In this document: one piece after another, positions 53,084 to 62,818 of the stretch | Numbering within the stretch: position 1 is the first letter of the stretch | How the letters are laid out: each line of letters begins with the position of its first letter | Assembly (NCBI GenBank): GCA_902537555.1 | Contig: CACBBR010000003.1 | Span: forward strand, 1-64,000 | Direction: 5' to 3' | Source of the DNA: an uncultured Pelagibacteraceae bacterium | GTDB lineage: Bacteria > Pseudomonadota > Alphaproteobacteria > Pelagibacterales > Pelagibacteraceae | Length of the DNA: 64,000 bases | Program-made: the position numbers and the translations under genes | The notes under the pieces: model-generated | Databases searched by the model: none | Told to the model about the DNA's origin: nothing | What the model saw: only the letters and a program-made list of their open reading frames with translations

Positions 53084-53932
53084 ATGATTTTAATTGACGG
53101 AAAAAAACAATCAGCTGAACTAAGAGAAGAACTAAAACAAGAAGTTGAGGTTTTAAAACAGAAATACAATAAAGTTCCAGGTCTTACAGTAATTTTAATT
53201 GGAGACTTAGCCCCAAGCCAAATTTATGTGAGAAATAAAGAAAAATCAGCAAAACAAGTTGGTTTGAAATCAGAAGTTATAAAATATCCAGATACAGTAG
53301 ATGAAAAAACTGTTTTAAATAAAATAGAGGAACTTAATAAGGATGAAACAGTCTCAGGAATTTTAGTTCAATTACCATTGCCCAAACATATCAACAAGCA
53401 ACATGTTATTGAAACTATCTCACCACACAAGGATGTAGATGGTTTACATCCAATGAATGTGGGCAATCTATCATCTGGATATCAAGGATCAATTCCTTGT
53501 ACACCACTTGGATGTTATTACTTATTAAAAAAAATTGAACCCAACCTAACAGGAAAAAAAGCCGTCATGATTGGTAGATCAAATCTAAATGGAAAAGCTA
53601 TGGCGCAGCTTTTACTTCAAGAAGATTGTACTGTAACGATTACTCATTCAAAAACTAAAGATCTTCAGCATGAGTGCTTAGAGGCAGATGTGATTGTTGC
53701 AGCAGTTGGAATTCCTGAACTTATAAAGGGAGATTGGGTAAAAAAAGATGCAATAGTTATAGATGTTGGAATAAATAAAACAGAAAATGGTATAGTGGGT
53801 GATGTAAATTTTGAAGAAGTTTCAAAAGTTGCAAAAGCTTTAACGCCAGTTCCAGGTGGCGTTGGACCTATGACAATTGCATGTCTTTTAAAAAATACAA
53901 TTGAGTGTTTCAAAAGGTCGTTAATTAATTAA
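53084..53932 (+). CDS. folD: Methylenetetrahydrofolate dehydrogenase/cyclohydrolase
   Basis: 'VSGILVQLPLPKHI', 'DVDGLHPMNVG', 'PCTPLGCYYLL', 'GRSNLNGKAMAQLLL', 'TPVPGGVGPMTIACLL'. Confidence 0.98.
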   Translation: MILIDGKKQSAELREELKQEVEVLKQKYNKVPGLTVILIGDLAPSQIYVRNKEKSAKQVGLKSEVIKYPDTVDEKTVLNKIEELNKDETVSGILVQLPLPKHINKQHVIETISPHKDVDGLHPMNVGNLSSGYQGSIPCTPLGCYYLLKKIEPNLTGKKAVMIGRSNLNGKAMAQLLLQEDCTVTITHSKTKDLQHECLEADVIVAAVGIPELIKGDWVKKDAIVIDVGINKTENGIVGDVNFEEVSKVAKALTPVPGGVGPMTIACLLKNTIECFKRSLIN

Positions 53933-53938
53933 AGATAA

Positions 53939-54997
53939 TTGCCAAAGTTATCAATTTTAATTCTTATTTTTTTTATCTATAATTCTTTATCATTAGCTAT
54001 GGAAAAAATACCTTATCATCACTTACCAGACGGTAGCTTCAGAAATCCAGAAGGCTCTCCGGAGAGAAATTCTAATTTCAAATGGTCCTTTAAAGTATTC
54101 AACAAAGAAAAGAAAAAACTTAATATGTCTGTTCCCGAAGATCATGTGGTTGATAAACAAAGAGTTCTTTCAAATTTAGAAAATTTAAAAAATGATGATT
54201 ATGTTGGTTGGATTGGACATGCAACTTTCTTAATAAAGCTTGGAAATACAACAATTATAACTGATCCTGTCTTTTCAAAAAATGCAGGCCCACTAATGTT
54301 TGGTCCAAAAAGATATGTTAAAACGGCCCTAGATTTAAATGAAATTCCAAAGATAGACTTATTTTTTCTAACTCATAATCATTACGATCATCAAGATATG
54401 ACTACAATTAGAAGATTTCCTTTTAAGGATGCAAAAGTTTTACTTCCTCTAAAGCTTGGAAAGTATTTCACGCGAAATAGCTACAAAGATGTGAAGGAAA
54501 TGGATTGGTATGATGAAATTAAAGTTAATGAAGACCTTAAAGTAACATTGCTACCAGCAGTTCACTGGTCAAAAAGAAGCTTAACAGATACAAATAAAAC
54601 TTTATGGGGAAACTTTTTAATTGAGTACAAGGATAAAAAGATACTCTTTGCTTGTGACACTGGAGTTGGAAATATTTATAAAGAGTTAGGTGAAAAATAT
54701 GGACCTATTGATTTAACACTTATAAACATTGGGGCTTATAATTTTTATCCATTATCACCTAATAAAGATAAATCCTCTTACCATACCAACCCTGAAGAGG
54801 CTTTAAGTGTTGCAAGAGACCTTAAAAGTAAAAAAGTTTTAGGGATGCACTGGGGTACTTTTGTTTTATCTTTGGAGCCAATAATGGAGCCACCAGTTAG
54901 ATTTAAAGATAATGCAGAAAAATATGGTTTTAAAAAAGAAGAAGCAATTATTTTTAAAATTGGTGAATTTCAGTCTTTAAAAAGTTTAGGAATTTAA
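53939..54997 (+). CDS. Metallo-beta-lactamase-fold hydrolase (UlaG/NAPE-PLD-like), secreted or membrane-anchored
   Basis: Hydrophobic N-terminus; 'GWIGHATFLIKLGNTTIITDPVF', 'FLTHNHYDHQD', 'CDTGVGNIY'; TTG start. Confidence 0.88.
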   Translation: MPKLSILILIFFIYNSLSLAMEKIPYHHLPDGSFRNPEGSPERNSNFKWSFKVFNKEKKKLNMSVPEDHVVDKQRVLSNLENLKNDDYVGWIGHATFLIKLGNTTIITDPVFSKNAGPLMFGPKRYVKTALDLNEIPKIDLFFLTHNHYDHQDMTTIRRFPFKDAKVLLPLKLGKYFTRNSYKDVKEMDWYDEIKVNEDLKVTLLPAVHWSKRSLTDTNKTLWGNFLIEYKDKKILFACDTGVGNIYKELGEKYGPIDLTLINIGAYNFYPLSPNKDKSSYHTNPEEALSVARDLKSKKVLGMHWGTFVLSLEPIMEPPVRFKDNAEKYGFKKEEAIIFKIGEFQSLKSLGI

Positions 54998-55230
54998 CAA
55001 CAGCCGCAAGTTTTTTTTGGCTTACTTTTTTCTTCTTTTAATAATTTTTCCTCAGCTTTTGCTATTTCTAGCTCTCTTGCACTTTCTTCTAAAGCAGTTT
55101 TTTCTTGCAATAGTTTGTTTTCAAAATATGCATAAAGAGAGTTAAAGCCTAGCTTAGAAGCTTTTTTTTCTTCGTAGTTTCTTCTTCCCTTTAAATTTTC
55201 AATTAATTCTAATATTTGTGGGTTCTGCAT
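54994..55230 (-). CDS. Small hypothetical protein with C-terminal CGCC
   Basis: 78 aa charged, helical, ends 'KPKKTCGCC'. Confidence 0.65.
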   Translation of the reverse strand: MQNPQILELIENLKGRRNYEEKKASKLGFNSLYAYFENKLLQEKTALEESARELEIAKAEEKLLKEEKSKPKKTCGCC

Positions 55231-55271
55231 ATTATTTTTATCTCATAAATTAAAAAAATTTCAATTATAAT

Positions 55272-56414
55272 TTATTCAAGGTTTTCAACTATTTTAGGAA
55301 TATATTTTTTAAAGTTAAAAAAACCTTTGTTACAAAACTTCCACGAATTTTGATCTAATTTCCTATAGAGAAACTCGATATTTTTTAGCGAATTTTGATT
55401 TATGTAATCTAAATTTTCTCCAACAGTTGGATAAAGGCAGTAACAACTTTCTAAGTTTTTAATTTCGTATATATCAATAATCTCACAATTAATTGATTTT
55501 TCCTCTAACCTTTTCTTTTGTTCCTCAATCAAACTTTCTTTAAAATTCACTACATTTTCACTGAGTTTAATATTTCTATTTTCATTTTTATTATTAATAA
55601 GAAGAATTTTTTTGAATTTTTGAATTGTATAGTCAGTGATTTCAAATGCTAAGTTGTTTTCAAAAACTAGTAAGTTTTTCTCTTCAATGTTTATCGGATT
55701 TTCAAAAGTTTTATGAAGGATAGTATAATTTTTATCACTTATTATTGGGGGTGCATTTTCGTTAAGTTTTATATTCTTAAATCTATTATTTGTAAATTTT
55801 TTAATGTTCCATTCACTTGCAAGATAATGTTTCCCTTGAGTTTGAATACCTGCAACCCAACGCCAGCCTAATGTATTAGATGCAGTATCACCATCGTACA
55901 AGTGTTGCATAAAAAATTCAGCACCAAGTTGCCAAGGTAAGTCTAGTGTAAATATCCAAATGCTTGCAAACCACATTCTTGTATGATTATGCAAATAATT
56001 ATAAGTCTTAAGTTCATTTACCCATTCATTGAAGCATTCAATTTCAGTGTTACCTTCAATGGCATTTAAATAACTTTTATTATCTTTAAACTCTTCTTTT
56101 ATTCTTTTTAAATCCAATAAATAATCATCCCAAACTCCTGATCTAAGTTCCAACCAACCTTTCCAGTATGTTCGCCATAAAACTTCTTGAATAAATTTTT
56201 CGTTTTTTGAGAAGGAAAATTTTTCCAGCGACTTACTAATCACTTCTTTTTCATTAATCACCCCATGTGTAATATATGGTGATAGGCAAGATGTATTTGA
56301 TCTTTTGTCAGGACCAAAATCAAAATTTCTTAATTTTGAATATTCTCCAAGACTATTTTTAATAAAATTATCTAAGTTCTCAATAGCCGAAGCTCTTGTA
56401 GTTTTAAATTCCAT
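55272..56414 (-). CDS. Photolyase/cryptochrome FAD-binding-domain protein with atypical domain order
   Basis: 'RSNTSCLSPYITHGVI', 'FIQEVLWRTYWKGWLELR', 'LHNHTRMWFASIWIFTLDLPWQLGAEFFMQHLYDGDTASNTLGWRWVAGIQTQGKHYLAS' in the first ~210 aa; no N-terminal antenna domain. Confidence 0.85.
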   Translation of the reverse strand: MEFKTTRASAIENLDNFIKNSLGEYSKLRNFDFGPDKRSNTSCLSPYITHGVINEKEVISKSLEKFSFSKNEKFIQEVLWRTYWKGWLELRSGVWDDYLLDLKRIKEEFKDNKSYLNAIEGNTEIECFNEWVNELKTYNYLHNHTRMWFASIWIFTLDLPWQLGAEFFMQHLYDGDTASNTLGWRWVAGIQTQGKHYLASEWNIKKFTNNRFKNIKLNENAPPIISDKNYTILHKTFENPINIEEKNLLVFENNLAFEITDYTIQKFKKILLINNKNENRNIKLSENVVNFKESLIEEQKKRLEEKSINCEIIDIYEIKNLESCYCLYPTVGENLDYINQNSLKNIEFLYRKLDQNSWKFCNKGFFNFKKYIPKIVENLE

Positions 56415-56419
56415 TTTTT

Positions 56420-57604
56420 TTATCTTAATTTTCTTTTATGAAAGTTAATAAATCTCTCTACATTTGATTTATTAAAAGTTTTATTTTCTTCGAAAGAAAC
56501 TTTTTTCATTGAGTAAGCATTACTAGAAGTTTGTCTCGATTGAATTGTAACATTTCCCTTATAAAGTTTAAGTTTTACTAATCCATTTACTTTATTTCTA
56601 TTTAAATCGACTATTTTTTGTAGTTTAAATCTTTCCTTTGAATACCAATAGCCATTGTAAACAAGCTCTGCATACCTTGGCATAACCTCATCTTTTTTAT
56701 GCATTGTCTCTTTATCTAAAGTTACAGACTCGATTGCCCTGTGAGCCACAAGCAATAATGTTCCTCCAGGAGTTTCATAAACTCCTCTAGACTTTATTCC
56801 AATAAATCTATTCTCGACTAAATCCACTCTTCCTATTCCATTTCTTCCAGCTAATTGATTTAATTTATCCAAAACTTTTGCTGGAGATAATTTTTTTCCA
56901 TTTAAACCAACAGGGTCACCATTTTTGTAATTAATAGTAATAAAGCTTGGTTTATTTGGAGCCTTTTCAGGAGATGTTGTTCTTTGAAAAATAAATTCAG
57001 GTGCAGAATTTTTAGGATTTTCTAAAACTTTTCCCTCTGTTGAAGTATGAAATAAATTATCATCAACAGAGAAAGGTGGTGCACCTTTTTTATCTTTTGG
57101 AATGGGTATTCCATGTTTTTTTGCATAATTGATTAGATCTGTTCTTGATTTTAATTTCCAAATTCTCCATGGCGCGATTATTTTAATTTTAGGACCAAAG
57201 TAATGATATCCCAATTCAAATCTAACTTGATCATTTCCTTTTCCTGTCGAACCATGTGAGACAGCATAAGCATTAAATTTTTTAGCAACCCTGATTTGAT
57301 CTTTTGCAATCAGTGGTCTTGCAATAGATGTACCTAATAAATAAACACCCTCATAAAGAGCATGACCTCTTATCATAGGATATACATAATCTTTAACAAA
57401 AATATTTTTTAGATCTTGAATTATGATTTTTTTAACTCCCAATTTTTTTGCATTAATAATTATTTTTTTTCTATCCATTTCCTGCCCAACATCAGCAGTA
57501 TATGCTATAACTTCAGCATCATAATTTTCTTGAAGCCATTTAAGAATGATAGACGTATCCAAACCACCTGAATAGGCGAGTACAATCTTCTTTTGTTTTT
57601 TCAT
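56420..57604 (-). CDS. argG: Argininosuccinate synthase
   Basis: '[22 protein letters not shown]', '[19 protein letters not shown]'. Confidence 0.98.
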   Translation of the reverse strand: MKKQKKIVLAYSGGLDTSIILKWLQENYDAEVIAYTADVGQEMDRKKIIINAKKLGVKKIIIQDLKNIFVKDYVYPMIRGHALYEGVYLLGTSIARPLIAKDQIRVAKKFNAYAVSHGSTGKGNDQVRFELGYHYFGPKIKIIAPWRIWKLKSRTDLINYAKKHGIPIPKDKKGAPPFSVDDNLFHTSTEGKVLENPKNSAPEFIFQRTTSPEKAPNKPSFITINYKNGDPVGLNGKKLSPAKVLDKLNQLAGRNGIGRVDLVENRFIGIKSRGVYETPGGTLLLVAHRAIESVTLDKETMHKKDEVMPRYAELVYNGYWYSKERFKLQKIVDLNRNKVNGLVKLKLYKGNVTIQSRQTSSNAYSMKKVSFEENKTFNKSNVERFINFHKRKLR

Positions 57605-58117
57605 TTAAGTGCAGCTTTTTTTTGCAGCGTTATAAGCTTTGGTAAAACCCATCAATGAATAGTCATCTGTAGTTCTTGTGCCACTTTGTTTATAGGCTGT
57701 TATCATCAGCCTTGAGGCCTTTTTCATTCTTTTAATAATTTTTTGCTCTGTTTTTCCACTTGAAATCCATGCAAATTTATTTTGTGGCAAGTCAAACTCA
57801 AATTTTGATTTTCCAGATGTAGCTAATATTGCATTTTGAACATTAAAGTCATAACCAGAAGTTATGCTCACTTCATCTGAAATCTTATCCTCAGGTCTAA
57901 AGGAAACAAATAATCTTGCTTCTCTGTTGCTTGCCTTAGGAGACTGGCTTACTGGTATTGAATAAGCAAAACAGATTTTTCCAGTTTCATTAAAAACTGC
58001 AACAGCATTCCAATCTTTAAAAGTACCTAACTTTGTTAAGTCTTCTGATTGGACAGATGAGATTATAAATACTGTTAATATAAGTGTTTTAAAAAATAAT
58101 TTTTTAATTATGGACAT
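57605..58117 (-). CDS. Invasion-associated locus B (IalB) family periplasmic protein
   Basis: Signal peptide; 'FKDWNAVAVFNETGKICFAYSIPVSQSPKASNREARLFVSFRP', 'GTRTTDDYSLMGFTKAYNAAKKSC'. Confidence 0.85.
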   Translation of the reverse strand: MSIIKKLFFKTLILTVFIISSVQSEDLTKLGTFKDWNAVAVFNETGKICFAYSIPVSQSPKASNREARLFVSFRPEDKISDEVSITSGYDFNVQNAILATSGKSKFEFDLPQNKFAWISSGKTEQKIIKRMKKASRLMITAYKQSGTRTTDDYSLMGFTKAYNAAKKSCT

Positions 58118-59142
58118 GGATTAGGATATTTTTTTTGTACATCATTTATTTCTTTAATTACTTCACTATCAAGGTTCACTTTTACACTTTCTACGTTAGT
58201 TTTCAACTGCTCCATAGTTGTTGCTCCAATTATCACGCTCGTCATAAAGTCTTGGACTTCACAGAATTTTATGGACATTTGACTCATATCTAGATCATAT
58301 TTCTGACTAATTTTGTAATAATCTTCAACTGCATTTTCCATATTTGGCTTTCTATATCTTGTCCAAAAATCAAAATCTCTCTCCATTCTTGAACCTTTAG
58401 GAAACTGTTTATTTCTATATTTCCCACTTAGATAACCACTTGCAAGTGGTGAATAAGCTAAACATCCGATGTTCTCTCTTATTGATACTTCAGCTAGCCC
58501 TACTTCATATGATCTATTTAAAAGACTGTATGGGTTTTGAATTGCCATCATTCTTGGAAGGCCTTTATCTTTTGCAAGTTGAAGATAATTCATCACCCCC
58601 CATGGAGTTTCATTTGATAGACCAACATATCTAATTTTGCCTTGTTCTATAAATTTTTTTAAGTTCTCTAAAACATCTTCAAATTTATTCCAGTCATTTT
58701 CTTTGTGCTTGTAACCCAATTTTCCAAAATTATTTACGTTTCTTTCAGGCCAATGTAATTGATAAAGATCAATATAATCGGTTTTTAATCTTTTTAGACT
58801 TCCGTGAAGAGCATCCTCTAAGTTTTTTCCAGTAAAACTATTTTCTCCATTTCTCATATATTTTCTGCTAGGGCCACCTACTTTGGATGCTAGTATTATA
58901 TCTTTTCTTTTTTTTGTTTTCTCAAACCAATTTCCAATAATAGTTTCTGTATGACCATATGTTTCAGCTTTTGGCGGAACTGCATAGAGTTCAGCAGTAT
59001 CCCAAAAATTAACCCCATTTTCTGAAGAGAAATTCATTTGCTCAAAAGCCTCACTTTGGGTATTTTGTTCACCCCAAGTCATTGTCCCAAGACAGATTGT
59101 GCTCACATTTATGTCAGTATTTCCTAGTTTTTTATAATTCAT
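58108..59142 (-). CDS. Aldo/keto reductase (Tas-like)
   Basis: 'LGNTDINVSTICLGTMTWGEQNTQSEAFEQM', 'DYIDLYQLHWPERN', 'VGLSNETPWGVM'. Confidence 0.95.
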   Translation of the reverse strand: MNYKKLGNTDINVSTICLGTMTWGEQNTQSEAFEQMNFSSENGVNFWDTAELYAVPPKAETYGHTETIIGNWFEKTKKRKDIILASKVGGPSRKYMRNGENSFTGKNLEDALHGSLKRLKTDYIDLYQLHWPERNVNNFGKLGYKHKENDWNKFEDVLENLKKFIEQGKIRYVGLSNETPWGVMNYLQLAKDKGLPRMMAIQNPYSLLNRSYEVGLAEVSIRENIGCLAYSPLASGYLSGKYRNKQFPKGSRMERDFDFWTRYRKPNMENAVEDYYKISQKYDLDMSQMSIKFCEVQDFMTSVIIGATTMEQLKTNVESVKVNLDSEVIKEINDVQKKYPNPCP

Positions 59143-59218
59143 GCTCAGTTATATGTAATGTTTGTTACATTTATTTTGACGACTTGAAAATCTCAAAAAA
59201 AAAACTTATATAAATATA

Positions 59219-59977
59219 ATGGAATTCAATAAAGAAAATATTCTAAGAAAAGCAACTACCGCCAAACAAACAGTTGTTATGGATGAAGGCCTAAGAGCCT
59301 ACATGTTAAAAGTCTATAATTATATGGCTTCTGGTGTTTTACTTACTGGAGTTTTATCACTAATTTGTTTTAAATTATCTGCTGTTACAGACCCAAATGG
59401 TACTTTAATTGGTGTTACGCAATTTGGTAACGCTATTTACAATTCAGGGTTAAAATGGATAGTGATGCTAGCACCTTTAGGGATAGTTTTTTATATGAGT
59501 TTTGGTATTAACAAAATGAGTGCAGCTAAAGCCCAGGGAACTTTTTGGGTTTTTGCAGCATTAATGGGTCTGTCTCTATCCTCAATTTTTTTAGTTTATA
59601 CAGAAAAAAGTATTGCAAGAGTATTTTTCATTACCGCAGGTACATTTGGAGCAATGAGTATATACGGTTACACAACAAAAAGAGATTTAACGAAACTTGG
59701 CTCGTTTCTAATAATGGGATTAATTGGAATTATTATCGCTTCTTTAGTGAATTTATTTTTGAAATCTCCAATGATGTATTTTGTTATTTCAATACTTGGA
59801 GTTTTGATTTTTGTTGGTTTAACTGCATACGATACGCAAAAAATCAAAAATATGTATGCAGCATCTGATAGCGGAGAGGTTATGGGTAAAAAAGCAGTAA
59901 TGGGTGCCCTAACTTTATATCTAGATTTTATAAATCTTTTTATAATGCTTTTAAGATTATTTGGTCAAAGAAGATAA
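59219..59977 (+). CDS. Bax inhibitor-1/YccA family membrane protein
   Basis: 'AYMLKVYNYMASGVLLTGVLS', 'GLTAYDTQKIKNMY', 'ALTLYLDFINLFIMLLRLFGQRR'. Confidence 0.95.
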   Translation: MEFNKENILRKATTAKQTVVMDEGLRAYMLKVYNYMASGVLLTGVLSLICFKLSAVTDPNGTLIGVTQFGNAIYNSGLKWIVMLAPLGIVFYMSFGINKMSAAKAQGTFWVFAALMGLSLSSIFLVYTEKSIARVFFITAGTFGAMSIYGYTTKRDLTKLGSFLIMGLIGIIIASLVNLFLKSPMMYFVISILGVLIFVGLTAYDTQKIKNMYAASDSGEVMGKKAVMGALTLYLDFINLFIMLLRLFGQRR

Positions 59978-59980
59978 GGT

Positions 59981-60319
59981 CTAAATTTTTTTCCAATCAA
60001 CTTTATTTAAGAGTATTTTTAAATCGTAAGAATTTTTTAAAATTTTACCATTAGTATCTGTAATTAAATATTTTAGATTTTTGTTTGATGGTTTAAAATT
60101 TTTACAAATTTTATAAATTGCTTTTTCAGCTGCATTTTTAAAAACGCTGAAACTTACCTGTTTTCCTGAAATAGAAAGACCATAGTCTTTCCAATTTCCT
60201 GAGGAAACCATTTTTGCATAAAGATCTAATATAATTTTTAACTCAGTTCTTTCAAAAAAAAGTTTTTTGTTTTCATCTTTATTAACATTATTTACTACTA
60301 GTTTTAAGTTTCTATTCAT
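59981..60319 (-). CDS. DUF2794 family protein
   Basis: 'FFERTELKIILDLYAKMVSSGNWKDYGLSISGKQVSFSVFKNAAEKAIYKI'. Confidence 0.82.
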   Translation of the reverse strand: MNRNLKLVVNNVNKDENKKLFFERTELKIILDLYAKMVSSGNWKDYGLSISGKQVSFSVFKNAAEKAIYKICKNFKPSNKNLKYLITDTNGKILKNSYDLKILLNKVDWKKI

Positions 60320-60896
60320 TTAATTTGTATTTATTTATAAGACCAATTTGAAAAGCTGTAAAAATAAAGGTTATAGGCAACATTCCCCAAACTTTAAAGT
60401 TGACCCAAAATTCTTCTGATTGAGTTCTCCATATTATTTCATTCAATATGGCTAGTCCAAAAAAGAAGTATGTCCATCTTTTATTTAAAATCTCCCATCC
60501 TTCATCACTTAACGGCATGGATTTCCCAAGTAATTTTTTTAAAACTGGTTCGTTGGTGAAGTATTTTCCGAACATTAATGAAAGACCAAACAAAATATTT
60601 ATTATTGTTGGTTTCATGTAGATAAATATAGGATCATCAAAATAAATTGTTAAACCACCAAATAGTGTAATTAATATTCCACTAATTAGCGGTACTTTTG
60701 GAATTGTTTTTTCAACAATCCACATAATTAAAACTGCTATGATAGTTGCAACTATAAGTGGAGGTATTGCAACAATTAAGTTTTTGTCATTATTATAATA
60801 AAAATAAAAAAATATTACCAAAGGCCCTAAATCAGTAACAAATTTTAAAACAGATTTATTCACTGCTACATAATAGCAGAATAATAAAACAATCAT
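60312..60896 (-). CDS. Septation protein A / inner membrane protein YciB
   Basis: 'LKFVTDLGPLVIFFYFYYNND', 'TLFGGLTIYFDDPIFIYMKPTIINILFGLSLMFG', 'NEIIWR'. Confidence 0.93.
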   Translation of the reverse strand: MIVLLFCYYVAVNKSVLKFVTDLGPLVIFFYFYYNNDKNLIVAIPPLIVATIIAVLIMWIVEKTIPKVPLISGILITLFGGLTIYFDDPIFIYMKPTIINILFGLSLMFGKYFTNEPVLKKLLGKSMPLSDEGWEILNKRWTYFFFGLAILNEIIWRTQSEEFWVNFKVWGMLPITFIFTAFQIGLINKYKLNE

Positions 60897-60940
60897 ATTT
60901 TTTTTATTGATTTTTATTTTTAAATATCCATATTTATTAG

Positions 60941-61261
60941 GTGACTATTCAAAAAGGAAAATTTTCAATTGGAGACGTTGTAAAACATAAGCACTTCGAC
61001 TTCAGAGGTGTAATTTATGATGTAGATTTTGAGTTTAATAACTCTGAGGAGTGGTATCAATCTATACCAAAAAACGTTAGACCTAGAAAAGACCAACCTT
61101 TCTATCATTTGTTAGCTGAGAATGATGAAATAACATACGAAGCATATGTTTCTGAGCAAAATCTATTAGTAGATGACTCTGATGAGCCCATTAAACACCC
61201 ATTAATAAATGAAATATTTTCAGGAAAAAGAGGCTCTAGTTATTTCAAGCCCTCTAACTAG
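60941..61261 (+). CDS. hspQ: Heat shock protein HspQ (YccV-like)
   Basis: 'FSIGDVVKHKHFDFRGVIYDVDFEF', 'RPRKDQPFYHLLAEN'; GTG start. Confidence 0.92.
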   Translation: MTIQKGKFSIGDVVKHKHFDFRGVIYDVDFEFNNSEEWYQSIPKNVRPRKDQPFYHLLAENDEITYEAYVSEQNLLVDDSDEPIKHPLINEIFSGKRGSSYFKPSN

Positions 61262-61329
61262 ACACAATTACATCTTTTAAACACATTTCGTGCAAATCTT
61301 CGACATACATGAAGCTTAAAATATTTAGA

Positions 61330-61394
61330 TATTTTGACCAAGGATGCTTAATTTATCCATTTATTTATCTCCCTCTGTGTTCTTGGTCAGAATA
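61330..61394 (+). ncRNA. Candidate structured RNA/leader hairpin upstream of ccmC
   Basis: 18-bp uninterrupted helix 61330-61347 / 61377-61394 with four G-U wobbles valid on the + strand; 29-nt CU-rich loop containing ctccctct. Confidence 0.45.
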
Positions 61395-61447
61395 ACCCAG
61401 CATAAAAATTTTAAAAATTTTTTAATTTGATATAGATAACTAAAAAA

Positions 61448-62155
61448 ATGTTAAATTATATTAAACCAAAAAACCTAATTCAGATTATCAATAGATCTCA
61501 AAAATTTGTTTTCATTGTATTTACTTTAATCTTAATTCTTGGACTTGTTGAAGCTTTAATCCTTTCACCAGAAGATTATAAACAAAGTGACTCTGTTAGA
61601 ATTATGTACGTACATGTTCCTGCTGCTTGGATCTCTCTAGGAATTTTTTCATTAATATCAGTTTTATCTTTCGGTATTATTATTTTTAAAAATAAGGATT
61701 TTTCACTAATTACTAAAAGTTTAGCTCCATCAGGATTTGTATTTAATATAATCGCTCTAGTTACCGGATCAATATGGGGAAAACCTACCTGGGGAACGTG
61801 GTGGGCATGGGATGCAAGAATTACATCCATGTTATTATTAGCAATATTCTATTTAATGTTTATTTTGTCTTGGAGAATTGCGGGAACTGAGGATAAAGCT
61901 GTAAAATTAAGTTCCTATATTGCTATATTTGGAGTTATTAATGTTCCAATTATTAAATTTTCTGTCGATTGGTGGTCTACTCTTCATCAACCAGCTTCAA
62001 TAAATCTACTTAAAGAAACAACAATTCATTCATCAATGCTGCTTCCTTTGGGAATAATGACTGCGGCATTTGCACTTTTTTCACTTTTGATATTTTTGAT
62101 GAAATATAATACAGAACTGATAAAAATTAAGAATAAAGGTTTAGATAGATTATGA
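61448..62155 (+). CDS. ccmC: Heme exporter protein CcmC
   Basis: 'YVHVPAAWISLG', 'WGKPTWGTWWAWDARITSMLLL', 'DWWSTLHQPASI'. Confidence 0.97.
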   Translation: MLNYIKPKNLIQIINRSQKFVFIVFTLILILGLVEALILSPEDYKQSDSVRIMYVHVPAAWISLGIFSLISVLSFGIIIFKNKDFSLITKSLAPSGFVFNIIALVTGSIWGKPTWGTWWAWDARITSMLLLAIFYLMFILSWRIAGTEDKAVKLSSYIAIFGVINVPIIKFSVDWWSTLHQPASINLLKETTIHSSMLLPLGIMTAAFALFSLLIFLMKYNTELIKIKNKGLDRL

Positions 62156-62385
62156 TTCAAAACGTTTTATACATGAATGGGTACGGCTTATACGTATGGT
62201 CTTCTTTTGTGTTTACTTTATCTTGTTTTTGGATTTTACATTCAGTTATTAAGCTTCAGTTAATTAAAGAGCAGAAAAAATTTGAAGCAAAATTTGAAAG
62301 TTTAGATATAGAGAAAGTAGAAAAAGCAAAAAAACAAGAAACTTTCAAAGAAATTTTAGCTACTTCATCAGTTTCTAAGATTTAA
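62152..62385 (+). CDS. ccmD: Heme exporter protein CcmD
   Basis: Small protein 'MNGYGLYVWSSFVFTLSCFWIL' between ccmC and ccmE. Confidence 0.88.
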   Translation: MIQNVLYMNGYGLYVWSSFVFTLSCFWILHSVIKLQLIKEQKKFEAKFESLDIEKVEKAKKQETFKEILATSSVSKI

Positions 62386-62397
62386 TTACATATTTTC

Positions 62398-62817
62398 ATG
62401 TATGGTAAAAAAGTAAAATTAAGAGCTGTTTTTATATTATCAATATTTATTTCTTTAATTCTCGTTTCTTTTTTAATTATAAAATCACTGGAAGAAAATG
62501 TAGTTTATTTTAAATCACCAACAGAAATCAAAGTACTTTCTGAAATCACAAAAAAAAAAATTAGAGTTGGTGGAATGGTAAAAAAAAATTCAATTAATAT
62601 AAATCAATCTGAAGTAAATTTTGTGATAACTGATTTTAAAAACGAGCTTATAGTAAATTATAAAGGCTCAATACCAAATTTGTTTGAGGAAGAAAAAGGA
62701 GTTGTCGCTGAGGGATTTCTTCAAGATAGAAATTATTTTAAGGCGGTGAAAATTTTGGCAAAGCATGATGAAAACTATATGCCCCCAGAGGTAGCAGAAT
62801 CTTTGAAAGAAAATTAG
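62398..62817 (+). CDS. ccmE: Cytochrome c maturation protein CcmE
   Basis: '[12 protein letters not shown]', '[23 protein letters not shown]', heme-binding-like '[12 protein letters not shown]'. Confidence 0.96.
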   Translation: MYGKKVKLRAVFILSIFISLILVSFLIIKSLEENVVYFKSPTEIKVLSEITKKKIRVGGMVKKNSININQSEVNFVITDFKNELIVNYKGSIPNLFEEEKGVVAEGFLQDRNYFKAVKILAKHDENYMPPEVAESLKEN

Positions 62818-62818
62818 A

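Noticed and set aside
54464-54479. Third parS-like palindrome TATTTCACGCGAAATA
   Set aside because: Only 13/16 match with a central change, inside an MBL-fold gene ~49 kb from the other two sites; likely chance in coding sequence
59545-59868. 107-aa plus ORF overlapping the Bax-inhibitor-1 gene in another frame
   Set aside because: Frame-shifted reading of the real CDS; aromatic/Cys-rich nonsense composition
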